The notes under the pieces were generated by a model. It saw only the letters and a list, made by a program, of their open reading frames with translations. It had not been told where the DNA came from and ran no database searches. Below, piece by piece: positions 35,343-43,142 of a stretch of DNA of 64,000 nucleotides. Every line of letters begins with the position of its first letter. The stretch's first letter is position 1. The stretch is from Candidatus Gastranaerophilales bacterium (GTDB lineage Bacteria; Cyanobacteriota; Vampirovibrionia; Gastranaerophilales; Gastranaerophilaceae). The DNA is taken from assembly GCA_947630045.1 (NCBI GenBank), contig CANRGC010000007.1:40911-104910 (forward strand). Direction: 5' to 3'. A program made the position numbers and the translations under genes.

Positions 35343-35372
35343 TTGACTAAGAAATTTCTTTTGTGGTATACT
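35343..35372 (+). promoter_or_regulatory. Promoter of the rimP-nusA operon
   Basis: -35 TTGACT (35343-35348), 18-base spacer, -10 TATACT (35367-35372) preceded by TGG (extended -10). Transcription would begin near 35379, about 100 nt before the rimP start. Confidence 0.8.
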
Positions 35373-35411
35373 TTTTTTGTCAAAGAAATTTGGCATTCAA
35401 TCGCAATAAAC

Positions 35412-35449
35412 AAAAAAGAGCGGTAACAACAACAGCCGTTCTTTTTTTT
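35412..35449 (+). terminator. Hairpin plus T tract in the rimP leader, candidate attenuator
   Basis: Stem AAAGAGCGG / CCGTTCTTT (one G-U pair) with a 12-base loop, then a run of eight Ts, lying between the promoter and rimP. It has the form of an intrinsic terminator inside the leader. Confidence 0.7.
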
Positions 35450-35476
35450 AGGCGAAAATGCCAAAAGAAGGGTGAG

Positions 35477-35968
35477 ATGAAAGAACATTTCCACAAAAAA
35501 GAAGTTTTGGAAAAAATCATGCCTGTCATTGAAAATACGGCTATGAGGTATGATTTAATTCCTTTGGAAGTTACTTTGGAGAAAGAAAACGGCAACTGGT
35601 TTCTCAGAATTTATATTTATTCAATGAAACATTCCGTTAATCACCAAGATTGCGAAAACATTTCAAGAAGCTTGGGAGATATGCTTGATGAGATTATTCC
35701 GTTTAAATATTATTTGGAAGTTTCATCTCCGGGGCTTGATAAAAAACTCAAAAGCCCCCGTGAATATCAAATTTTTAAGGGTCACAGCGTGCTTTTGAAG
35801 TTGAAAAACCCTGTTTCCGACGAGCTTCCGAAAACATTTAAAGGAAAACTCGTTGACTATAACGATTCTTTCGGGTTAAAAATTTTATCTTCGGAAACGG
35901 GAAAAGAATATGAAATAGACCCTTCCAATCTTTTTTCAATCAGATTAAATGATATAGACGAGATATAA
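35477..35968 (+). CDS. rimP: Ribosome maturation factor RimP
   Basis: 163-aa 30S-assembly factor. LEVSSPGLDKKLKSPREYQ, the family signature, is central, followed by the SH3-like C-terminal domain with FKGKLVDY. The start at 35477 has AAGGGTGAG upstream; a longer ORF starting in the leader hairpin is rejected. It is followed 12 bases later by nusA, the usual order. Confidence 0.95.
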   Translation: MKEHFHKKEVLEKIMPVIENTAMRYDLIPLEVTLEKENGNWFLRIYIYSMKHSVNHQDCENISRSLGDMLDEIIPFKYYLEVSSPGLDKKLKSPREYQIFKGHSVLLKLKNPVSDELPKTFKGKLVDYNDSFGLKILSSETGKEYEIDPSNLFSIRLNDIDEI

Positions 35969-35980
35969 GGAGAAATAAAG

Positions 35981-37150
35981 ATGATTAAAATCGGAACGGC
36001 GCTTTTTGAAGCGGCTGAACAGCTTGAAAGAGAAAAGGGAATTTCAAAAGACGTTTTGGTTGCTTCCCTTTGCGACGCTTTGGTTGCAGGCTACAAAAAG
36101 CATATAAAAGATAAAGACGCAGAAAACGTTGAAGCAATTTTAGACGAAGAATCAGGCGAAATCGGCGTATTTAGAACAAAATCAGTTGTTGAAAAAGTTG
36201 AAAACCCTGATTTGGAAATTTCTTTAGAAGACGCTAAAGAAATCGACGACGAAGTTGAACTCGAAGACGAAGTTAAAATTGAAGTAACGCCTGAAGATTT
36301 TGGCAGAATTGCCGCACAGTCCGCAAAACAGGTTATTACACAAAGAATCAGAGAGGCTGAAAGAAAACTCGTTCTTGATGAATTTTTGTCTAAAAAAGGA
36401 ACTTTGATTACGGGTATAATTCAAAGAAGAGATGACAGAAACGTTATTGTAAATATCGGTAAGACAGATGCTATAATGCCCGCAAAAGAACAACTTCCCG
36501 GAGAATATTACAAGCCCGGAAACAGAATAAGAGTTTTTGTTTTAAACGTTAAAGAAACAACAAGGCTTCCTCAAGTTATCGTTTCTCAGGCTCATTCCGA
36601 AATTGTTCGTGAACTTTTTGAACTTGAAGTTCCTGAAATTGAAGACGGAATTGTTGAAATCAAATCAATTGCAAGAGAAGCGGGATACAGAACAAAACTC
36701 GCCGTTTGGTCAAATGACCCTTCAGTTGATTCCGTCGGCGCATGTATCGGTCCCAGAGGCTCAAGAATTCAAACAATTGTCGGCGAATTAAAAAATGAAA
36801 AAATTGATATCGTAAGATATTCAAATGACCCTGTAGAATATATAGTAAATGCTCTTTCACCCGCAAGAATAATATCTGTCGATATTTTGGCGGATGAAGA
36901 AAACAAAAAAGAAGCATTCGTTATAGTTCCTGACGACCAGCTTTCGCTTGCAATAGGCAGAGAAGGTCAAAATGTTCGTCTTGCACACAGATTAACAGGT
37001 TGGAAAATTGATATCAAATCTGAATCACAGGCGGCACAAATGGAAAGACAACAGGAAGCTCAAAAGCCCGCAGTTGAAGCGGAAGAAGCTGAAGAAAAAA
37101 CCGAACCTGTTGAACAGGCGGCGGAAAATAGCGCCGAAGGTGAAGAATAA
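35981..37150 (+). CDS. nusA: Transcription termination/antitermination protein NusA
   Basis: 389-aa RNA-polymerase-binding factor. N-terminal domain 1-125, S1 domain about 130-200 (GTLITGIIQRRDDRNVIVNI), KH1 with VGACIGPRGSRIQTI and KH2 with AIGREGQNVRLAHRLTGW. It lacks the C-terminal AR1/AR2 repeats of E. coli, as in most bacteria, and ends in a Glu/Ala/Gln-rich tail. SD AAGGAGAAA before the ATG. Possibly controlled by its own leader hairpin. Confidence 0.97.
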   Translation: MIKIGTALFEAAEQLEREKGISKDVLVASLCDALVAGYKKHIKDKDAENVEAILDEESGEIGVFRTKSVVEKVENPDLEISLEDAKEIDDEVELEDEVKIEVTPEDFGRIAAQSAKQVITQRIREAERKLVLDEFLSKKGTLITGIIQRRDDRNVIVNIGKTDAIMPAKEQLPGEYYKPGNRIRVFVLNVKETTRLPQVIVSQAHSEIVRELFELEVPEIEDGIVEIKSIAREAGYRTKLAVWSNDPSVDSVGACIGPRGSRIQTIVGELKNEKIDIVRYSNDPVEYIVNALSPARIISVDILADEENKKEAFVIVPDDQLSLAIGREGQNVRLAHRLTGWKIDIKSESQAAQMERQQEAQKPAVEAEEAEEKTEPVEQAAENSAEGEE

Positions 37151-37160
37151 GGAACAAAAA

Positions 37161-38021
37161 ATGCTAAAAGTCGTTATAGCAGGCTATGATAAAATGTTAG
37201 CTTCCTTGATAAACGGCGCTCAAGACAGCGGGCATGAAGTTGTCGGGGTTATCAGAATTGACAGGGTAAAATATAATCGTTTTACCCTGTTTTTCAAAGA
37301 CATTTTTGCCCCGTCGAGAGATTTTAGCTATATTAAAAGTAAAAATCTTTATGAAATTAAGACAAATAGCGTAAATTCCAAAAAATTCAGAAAAGAAGTT
37401 CAAAAACTTTCGGCTGACCTTATTTTGGTAGGCTCATGGAGCGAAAAATTTTCCACGGAAACAATCGAGCTTACAAAATACGGCGCTATTAATTGTCACC
37501 CTTCGCTTTTGCCAAAACACAGAGGAGCCAACCCTTATTTTTGGCAGATTTATTCGGGTGATAAAAAGGCGGGAATTACTTTCCACTATATGTCTGAAAA
37601 AATTGACTCGGGCGAAATTTTAATGCAAGGTTCTTTTGATATCCAACCTTATATGACGGGCGGAATTTTAAGAACAAAAAGCGCAAAAGTTGCCGAAGTT
37701 ATGGTGGGTCAGCTTTTATCCGATATCGAAGAAAATATAATAATTCCCGTAAAACAAGACGAAACCAAAGCAACTTATGACAGGTGGACGGAAGATTTGA
37801 CCTTAATTGATTTTGATATGGAGCCTCCGTATTGCCTGCACAATAAAATCAGAGGGCTAAGACCCTTTGCTTGGGCAAAAGTTCAATATAAAAACACTTT
37901 ATATAAAATAAAAAATTCGGAATTAATTCCTGAAAATAACGAAGAAACAGGCGTTTTTAAAGACAAGAAAAACTTGTATGCAAAATACAAAGACTGTACA
38001 CTTAAATTGACCCTTTTTTAG
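37161..38021 (+). CDS. Methionyl-tRNA formyltransferase-like formyltransferase
   Basis: 286-aa formyl-THF-dependent transferase. The catalytic triad N111, H113 and D149 is in place (AINCHPSLLPKHRG, KIDSGEI), at nearly the same numbers as E. coli Fmt. The C-terminal domain is shorter and less like Fmt. It could be the initiator-tRNA enzyme, in keeping with rimP-nusA, or a sugar-nucleotide formyltransferase. Start chosen at ATG 37161 with AAGGAAC upstream; the longer ORF is an overlap with nusA. Formyl-THF would come from FolD. Confidence 0.8.
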   Translation: MLKVVIAGYDKMLASLINGAQDSGHEVVGVIRIDRVKYNRFTLFFKDIFAPSRDFSYIKSKNLYEIKTNSVNSKKFRKEVQKLSADLILVGSWSEKFSTETIELTKYGAINCHPSLLPKHRGANPYFWQIYSGDKKAGITFHYMSEKIDSGEILMQGSFDIQPYMTGGILRTKSAKVAEVMVGQLLSDIEENIIIPVKQDETKATYDRWTEDLTLIDFDMEPPYCLHNKIRGLRPFAWAKVQYKNTLYKIKNSELIPENNEETGVFKDKKNLYAKYKDCTLKLTLF

Positions 38022-38042
38022 CTTTTTGTTAATATTAGATTG

Positions 38043-38840
38043 ATGTTTAACTTTAAAGAAACCCTGACATATTCAACAATAAACCTTCTTTTTGACGGAA
38101 TGAAGGACTTTTTGATTACGCTTGGAAATGTCGGGAAAGATTTAACAAAAACTTTTTATTATGTTTTGCGCCTCAGAATAAACCTCAGAGCAACAATTGA
38201 ACAGTCGGCAAGGTTTGCCGTGGACAGCCTTCCCATTACTTTAACAATCGTCGGCATGACAAGCGCCATTATTTCAATGCAAATTTCTCCGGAGCTTGCA
38301 AAACAAGGGGCGGAAGGCTATATCGGAATGTTATCTGCCCTTGTTATGGTCAGAGAACTCGGGTGTATTATGTCAGGTTTTGCCATTATTTCAATGATAG
38401 GCTCCTCTTTTGCTTCGGAACTTGCCTCAATGGCAGTCGGTGAACAGATTAGCGCTATGCGTGTTTTAAAAGTTGACCCCATTGAATATCTTGTTGTGCC
38501 AAGGTTTTTGGCGGGTGTAATAATGATGCCGTTTGTTTTTATTGTGTCATCTTTTATAGGAATTGTTTGTGCGGGCGTAATCTCTCATTTTACGGCGAAT
38601 TTAAGCACTCTAAACTATATAAACTCTCTCTGGCAGGGTCTTTATATAAGAGATATTATGATTGCTCTTTTAAAGGCGGCGTTTTTTGGCGGAACCATTT
38701 CTATAATAAGCTGTTCGTGCGGATATTCAACCAGAGGCGGGGCAAAAGAAGTCGGCATCGCCACAACAAAGGCGGTTGTGTGGAGCTTTCTTGCAATAGC
38801 GGTTTGGGACTATATTTTTGCGGCAATATTTTATCTGTGA
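38043..38840 (+). CDS. mlaE: MlaE/TGD1-type lipid ABC permease
   Basis: 265-aa inner-membrane permease of the MCE lipid transport system. LPITLTIVGMTSAIISMQ, the VRELGCIMSGFAIISMIGSSF stretch (split after GFA) and SEQ-like ASMAVGEQISAMRVLKVDP, ending SCSCGYSTRGGAKEVGIATT, are family signatures. Five or six helices. ATG 38043 is preferred to an adjacent TTG; no SD is seen. It heads mlaE-mlaF-MCE-lpxK. Confidence 0.94.
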   Translation: MFNFKETLTYSTINLLFDGMKDFLITLGNVGKDLTKTFYYVLRLRINLRATIEQSARFAVDSLPITLTIVGMTSAIISMQISPELAKQGAEGYIGMLSALVMVRELGCIMSGFAIISMIGSSFASELASMAVGEQISAMRVLKVDPIEYLVVPRFLAGVIMMPFVFIVSSFIGIVCAGVISHFTANLSTLNYINSLWQGLYIRDIMIALLKAAFFGGTISIISCSCGYSTRGGAKEVGIATTKAVVWSFLAIAVWDYIFAAIFYL

Positions 38841-38847
38841 GGAAATT

Positions 38848-39576
38848 ATGGGAATTATTGTTAAAAATTTATATAAATTATTTGATGATAAAAAGGTTTT
38901 GGACGACGTTTCGTTTTCTGTGCAAGACGGGAAAACTTTAGGCGTTGTCGGTTTTTCGGGAAGCGGAAAATCCACCCTTTTAAAAATAATCTCAGGGCTT
39001 TTATATTCTGACGGCGGAGTCATTGAAACAACCGAAAACACAGATATTGCAATGACTTTTCAATATTCGGCGCTTTTTGATTTTCTTGATGTTTATCATA
39101 ATATTGCCTTTCCGCTTTTAGAAAGAAAAGAATACAGAAAAAAATATAATACAAAAGAACTCAAACAAATTGTAAAAGAAAAACTTGCTCTTGTCGGGCT
39201 TGAAGGAATTGAGGACAAATTTCCTTCCGAACTTTCGGGCGGTATGCAAAAAAGGGTTGGCTTTGCGAGGGCAATTGTTACAAACCCTAAAACCATTTTA
39301 TATGATGAGCCGACAGCGGGTTTAGACCCCGTCAGTTCAACATTGATTGAAGATTACATTGTTCGTCTTAAAAATGAACTTAATGCGGCGTGTATTGTTG
39401 TAACTCACCAAATGTCAACAATAACACGGGCATGCGATGATGTTATTTTGCTTTATGAGGGCAAAATTGTTTACAGGGGCAAAACGGAAGAATTCTTAAA
39501 GGCTGACAACCCTTACACAAAACAGTTTATAAGTGCTTCACTTGAAGGACCCATGGAAATAAAATCGGCTATTTAA
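38848..39576 (+). CDS. mlaF: MlaF-type ABC ATPase
   Basis: 242-aa ATPase that powers MlaE. Walker A GFSGSGKST, signature ELSGGMQKRVGFARA, Walker B ILYDEPTAGLDP and switch His in VVTHQMS. Start at ATG 38848 with GAGGAAA upstream; the ORF opens 30 bases earlier inside mlaE. Phospholipid traffic between the membranes is the known role of the family. Confidence 0.95.
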   Translation: MGIIVKNLYKLFDDKKVLDDVSFSVQDGKTLGVVGFSGSGKSTLLKIISGLLYSDGGVIETTENTDIAMTFQYSALFDFLDVYHNIAFPLLERKEYRKKYNTKELKQIVKEKLALVGLEGIEDKFPSELSGGMQKRVGFARAIVTNPKTILYDEPTAGLDPVSSTLIEDYIVRLKNELNAACIVVTHQMSTITRACDDVILLYEGKIVYRGKTEEFLKADNPYTKQFISASLEGPMEIKSAI

Positions 39577-39620
39577 GATTTTTGTTGTATAATTGACATA
39601 TTGATAAAAGAGAATAAAAA

Positions 39621-40973
39621 ATGGCAGTAAATAGAAAAGTTTCTTCATCTTTAAAAGTCGGCATATTAACAATTGCTGCAATGGTTATATTAATTTTTAC
39701 GGTTCTTTGGATAAAAGGAAGAAGCTTGTCTGCGGGCGAAAGAATTGAAGTCATTTTTCATGACATAAACGGAATTCGTGCAGGCTCACCCGTTCAAATG
39801 ATGGGGCTCAGAATCGGGCAAATCGAAGAAATTATTCCCGTAGTTGACGGAAAAGACAGCCATGTGAAAATAAGGTTTGTTATCACCGAAAAAGATGTTG
39901 TAATTCCCCATGCTTCAACAATTTCAATTCAACAATCAGGTTTAATCGGCGAACAGTTTTTGGAAGTTATGCCCCCCAAAGTTCAGTATATTTATTCTGA
40001 AATATCAGGCGTAAACACACGAATTAAAGATAAACAAGAAATTTATATGGTTTTGTCGGGCGAATTGCAAAAAATAGGCAAAGTCGAAGAAGTGAGCATA
40101 ATTCCGACAAAAGCCGCACCTCTTGAATACAGGTCAAAATTTAAAACCCAAAACACTCTTAAACTCGGCTATATTATTGACTTACCGGGGTTGGTTTTGG
40201 ATAATGACAACCTTAGCGCAAAACTGGTTAATAATAAAATAGTTTTTGATACTAAAAACGGGGTTAAACTTGAAGCGCCAATTACAGATTCTCCCTATAC
40301 CGTAATTGAGCCCATGAGAATAAGCGATTTTCTTGAATTACAATACAAAACGGCTCACTCTTTAACTTCCGTCAACGAAAGAGTTATGGAAATTTTATCG
40401 GATGATTTCTTAACTGACATAAAAGAGTCTATGTATAACATAAATGAAATTACCAAAAAGGCAGGAACTACTATTGAAAAGGCAAATGCACTTATTGATT
40501 CTTCAAAAGATGACATAGACGTTGTTTTGAAACAAAGCGCCGTATTAACAAGAAAATTGAGCGTTTTATCAGACAATATAAACGAAGCCGCTACAAATGA
40601 AGAATTAAGAGGGGCTATAATTTCAGTCGGTAAATTTGCAAACAACGCAAACAGCTATATGCAAAAGCCTGAAGCCAAAGAAATGTTTAACAATTTGAAC
40701 GAAATTTCAAGAAATCTGGCTGATATTTCATGTCATGTGAGCGAATTTACGGGCGATGAAAAACTTCAAAAGAATTTGAAAGAGTCGGTTGAAAATATTA
40801 ATCAGGCAATAAAAGAAGTTAACGAAAATTTGAGCAAGATAAACGCCGCATCAAACGAAGAAGATGTGACAATATCAAACGGAATATCCGACGCAATTGT
40901 CACGGCAAGGAACCTGAAGAAGTTTTCTGAAAAATTGAATAAAAGATTTCTTTTATTCAGGCTAATGTTCTAA
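39621..40973 (+). CDS. MCE-domain (MlaD-like) lipid-binding protein
   Basis: 450 aa with one N-terminal membrane helix (13-30) and an MCE domain (about 40-118, with IEVIFHDINGIRAGSPVQMMG and SGLIGEQFLEV). A second beta-rich part (120-230) and a long helical C-terminus (240-430) follow, as in cyanobacterial and actinobacterial MCE proteins; the helix could bridge the periplasm. It is longer than E. coli MlaD (183 aa). Adjacent to mlaEF and 1-base-overlapping lpxK. Confidence 0.93.
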   Translation: MAVNRKVSSSLKVGILTIAAMVILIFTVLWIKGRSLSAGERIEVIFHDINGIRAGSPVQMMGLRIGQIEEIIPVVDGKDSHVKIRFVITEKDVVIPHASTISIQQSGLIGEQFLEVMPPKVQYIYSEISGVNTRIKDKQEIYMVLSGELQKIGKVEEVSIIPTKAAPLEYRSKFKTQNTLKLGYIIDLPGLVLDNDNLSAKLVNNKIVFDTKNGVKLEAPITDSPYTVIEPMRISDFLELQYKTAHSLTSVNERVMEILSDDFLTDIKESMYNINEITKKAGTTIEKANALIDSSKDDIDVVLKQSAVLTRKLSVLSDNINEAATNEELRGAIISVGKFANNANSYMQKPEAKEMFNNLNEISRNLADISCHVSEFTGDEKLQKNLKESVENINQAIKEVNENLSKINAASNEEDVTISNGISDAIVTARNLKKFSEKLNKRFLLFRLMF

Positions 40974-42025
40974 TGGAAGATTTTAAGCAAAAAATTACAG
41001 ATTTTCATTACGGGGAAAATTTATCTCCCTTAAGTTTTCTTTTTGCGGTTTTATTTTTTCTGCCTTCAATTTTTTATTTTTTTATAATATGTATAAAAAA
41101 TTTTTTATATTCAATAAAAATTTTAAAAGAAAACAAGGTAAATGCCTTTGTAATTTGTGTGGGCAATCTGACCACGGGCGGGGTTGGGAAAACACCTCTT
41201 GTAATTGAAATTGCAAATTATCTTTCGATTAAGGGTAAAAAAGTCGGCATTTTATCAAGAGGATACAGAGGAAAATTATCCTCAAAAGTTCCGACGGCAA
41301 TCAGAATGCCAAATAAAATTTTAATTAATGAGCCTGATTTAATTGGCGATGAAGCCTCTTTGATTTCTCAAAATGTTCTTGGCGCTTCGGTTGTAATTTG
41401 TAAAGACAGATTGCTCGGAGCAAAATTTCTGATTGAAAAGTTTGGCTGCGATACAATCATTATGGATGACGGGTTTTCAAACAGAAAAATATATAAAAAT
41501 TTAAACATTATTCTGGTTGATGTTAAAAAAATGTTCGGGAATAGAATGCTTCTTCCTTTAGGACCCTTAAGAGAACCTTTATTTGAAATAAAAAGAGCAC
41601 AAAGAGTTGTTTTTGTTAATAAAAATAACGAAGATTGCGAACGTGCAAACAAATTTATGTCTGAAATAAACATCCCTTCTCTTTTTTGCAGAATGGAAAA
41701 CGGCGAAATATACAACATAAAAAACGGAAATCAAATTAACAAAGGGGCGAAAATTCTTGCATTTTCAGGAATAGGAAGCCCGAAACAGTTTTATGATAAA
41801 TTGGGCGGCTTTGAAATCAAAAAAACAATAAGTTTTGATGACCACTTTGGATACACCCAAAAAACAGTGGATATGATAAATTCAGAAGCAAAAAACCTGA
41901 ATGTTGATTATATTGTTACCACGGAAAAGGATATGGTAAAAATCATTAATTTTAAAGGAATTGATAATTTTTACGCCTTGAAATTGAAGCCAAAATTAAA
42001 TTTAGAAGAATTGTTGAGCGAATAA
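40973..42025 (+). CDS. lpxK: Tetraacyldisaccharide 4'-kinase
   Basis: 350-aa kinase of lipid A synthesis. A membrane helix (18-40) precedes the P-loop GNLTTGGVGKTPLV; SRGYRGKL, GDEASLI, DDGFSNRK and LGPLREPL follow, all typical. It shows that the organism makes lipid A. Its ATG overlaps the MCE stop. The closing terminator at 42028 is shared with the convergent gene. Confidence 0.95.
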   Translation: MEDFKQKITDFHYGENLSPLSFLFAVLFFLPSIFYFFIICIKNFLYSIKILKENKVNAFVICVGNLTTGGVGKTPLVIEIANYLSIKGKKVGILSRGYRGKLSSKVPTAIRMPNKILINEPDLIGDEASLISQNVLGASVVICKDRLLGAKFLIEKFGCDTIIMDDGFSNRKIYKNLNIILVDVKKMFGNRMLLPLGPLREPLFEIKRAQRVVFVNKNNEDCERANKFMSEINIPSLFCRMENGEIYNIKNGNQINKGAKILAFSGIGSPKQFYDKLGGFEIKKTISFDDHFGYTQKTVDMINSEAKNLNVDYIVTTEKDMVKIINFKGIDNFYALKLKPKLNLEELLSE

Positions 42026-42027
42026 AA

Positions 42028-42057
42028 AGCGCCGAATTAAAATCGGCGCTTACTTTT
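42028..42057. terminator. Bidirectional terminator between lpxK and DAHP synthase
   Basis: Perfect AGCGCCGA/TCGGCGCT stem with a 7-base loop; T-rich flanks on both strands (TACTTTTTAA on plus, CTTTTTATT on minus). Confidence 0.85.
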
Positions 42058-43091
42058 TAATTATTTTTATTGTCGTAATCAATTCTGCCTATAAGCTTAT
42101 TAAATTTCTTTGTAACATCACGGAACATGTTTAAATCTAAACTTTGCGCCCCGTCTGAGCTTGCATTATCGGGGTCATTGTGAATTTCATACATAAGACC
42201 GTGAGCCCCCGCAATTAATGCCGCTTTTCCCATAGGTTCAATTAAATAACGGCGCCCCGTTCCATGGGAAGGGTCAACTATAACGGGAAGGTGAGAATAT
42301 TTTCTTAAAATAGGAACTGCGGCAATATCAAGAGTGTTTCTTGTAAAGTCGCTGTCATAGCCCTTTACCCCTCTTTCGCAAAGAATTACATTCGGGTTTC
42401 CGTTATACATAATGTGTTCCGCAGCAAGCAAAAACTCTTTAATTGAAGCGGCAGGACCTCTTTTCAGCATTACGGGTTTTTTAATGTGTCCCAAAGCTTT
42501 TAAGAGTTTAAAATTTTGCATATTTCTTGCGCCGACTTGAAGAATGTCCGCATATTGGTTAACAAGCGGAATATCCATTGTGTCCATAACTTCGGTTACA
42601 ACAAGAAGTCCGGTTTGTTTTCTTGCTTCAGCCAAAAATTCAAGCCCTCTTTCTTCAAGACCTTGGAAGTCGTACGGTGAAGTTCTTGGCTTAAAAGCGC
42701 CGCCACGTAAAAATTCACAGCCCATTTCTTTTGCTGCACGTGCAATTTCAAGAAGGCTTTCAATATCTTTTTCAACCGAACAAGGTCCAACCATTAAAAC
42801 GGGCTTTTCTTTTCCGCCGATTTTTACCCCGTTTTTAAATTTAATTACCGTGTCTTCGGGGTGAGAAGTTCTTGAAGCCAGTTTATAGGGCTCTTGAATT
42901 GCTTTAACATTCGCAACGCCGTCAAAACCGGAAATAATCTGAGGACTCAAAATTCTCTTATCCCCAATCGCTGCAATAACTTTAAGTGTGTCCCCGTGGT
43001 TAATGTTAACTCTAAAACCGTGTTTTTCAAGATATGCAACAACTTTGTCAACTTGAGCGTCAGTTGCGTTTGGCTCCATTACAACAATCAT
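42057..43091 (-). CDS. aroF: 3-deoxy-7-phosphoheptulonate synthase, type I-beta
   Basis: 344-aa DAHP synthase, first step of the shikimate pathway. An N-terminal ACT-like extension (1-70, MIVVMEPNATDAQVDKVV) marks the regulated I-beta group. The KDO8P/DAHP core has MVGPCSVEK, LRGGAFKPRTSPYDFQG, PVMLKRGPAAS and IVDPSHGTGRR. SD GAAAAGGAAG. It is monocistronic or shared with no close neighbour; the next minus gene upstream is 51 bases away. Confidence 0.96.
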   Translation of the reverse strand: MIVVMEPNATDAQVDKVVAYLEKHGFRVNINHGDTLKVIAAIGDKRILSPQIISGFDGVANVKAIQEPYKLASRTSHPEDTVIKFKNGVKIGGKEKPVLMVGPCSVEKDIESLLEIARAAKEMGCEFLRGGAFKPRTSPYDFQGLEERGLEFLAEARKQTGLLVVTEVMDTMDIPLVNQYADILQVGARNMQNFKLLKALGHIKKPVMLKRGPAASIKEFLLAAEHIMYNGNPNVILCERGVKGYDSDFTRNTLDIAAVPILRKYSHLPVIVDPSHGTGRRYLIEPMGKAALIAGAHGLMYEIHNDPDNASSDGAQSLDLNMFRDVTKKFNKLIGRIDYDNKNN

Positions 43092-43142
43092 GTTTACTTC
43101 CTTTTCATCAATTCTTTATAGATTTAATTAAATCACAAAAAA

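Noticed and set aside
35363..35476. Longer N-terminus of RimP
   Set aside because: It would run through the leader hairpin; ATG 35477 has SD AAGGGTGAG and fits the family.
37008..37160. 51-codon N-terminal extension of the fmt-like gene
   Set aside because: It overlaps nusA out of frame and is Lys/Arg rich; ATG 37161 has a ribosome-binding site and matches the family start.
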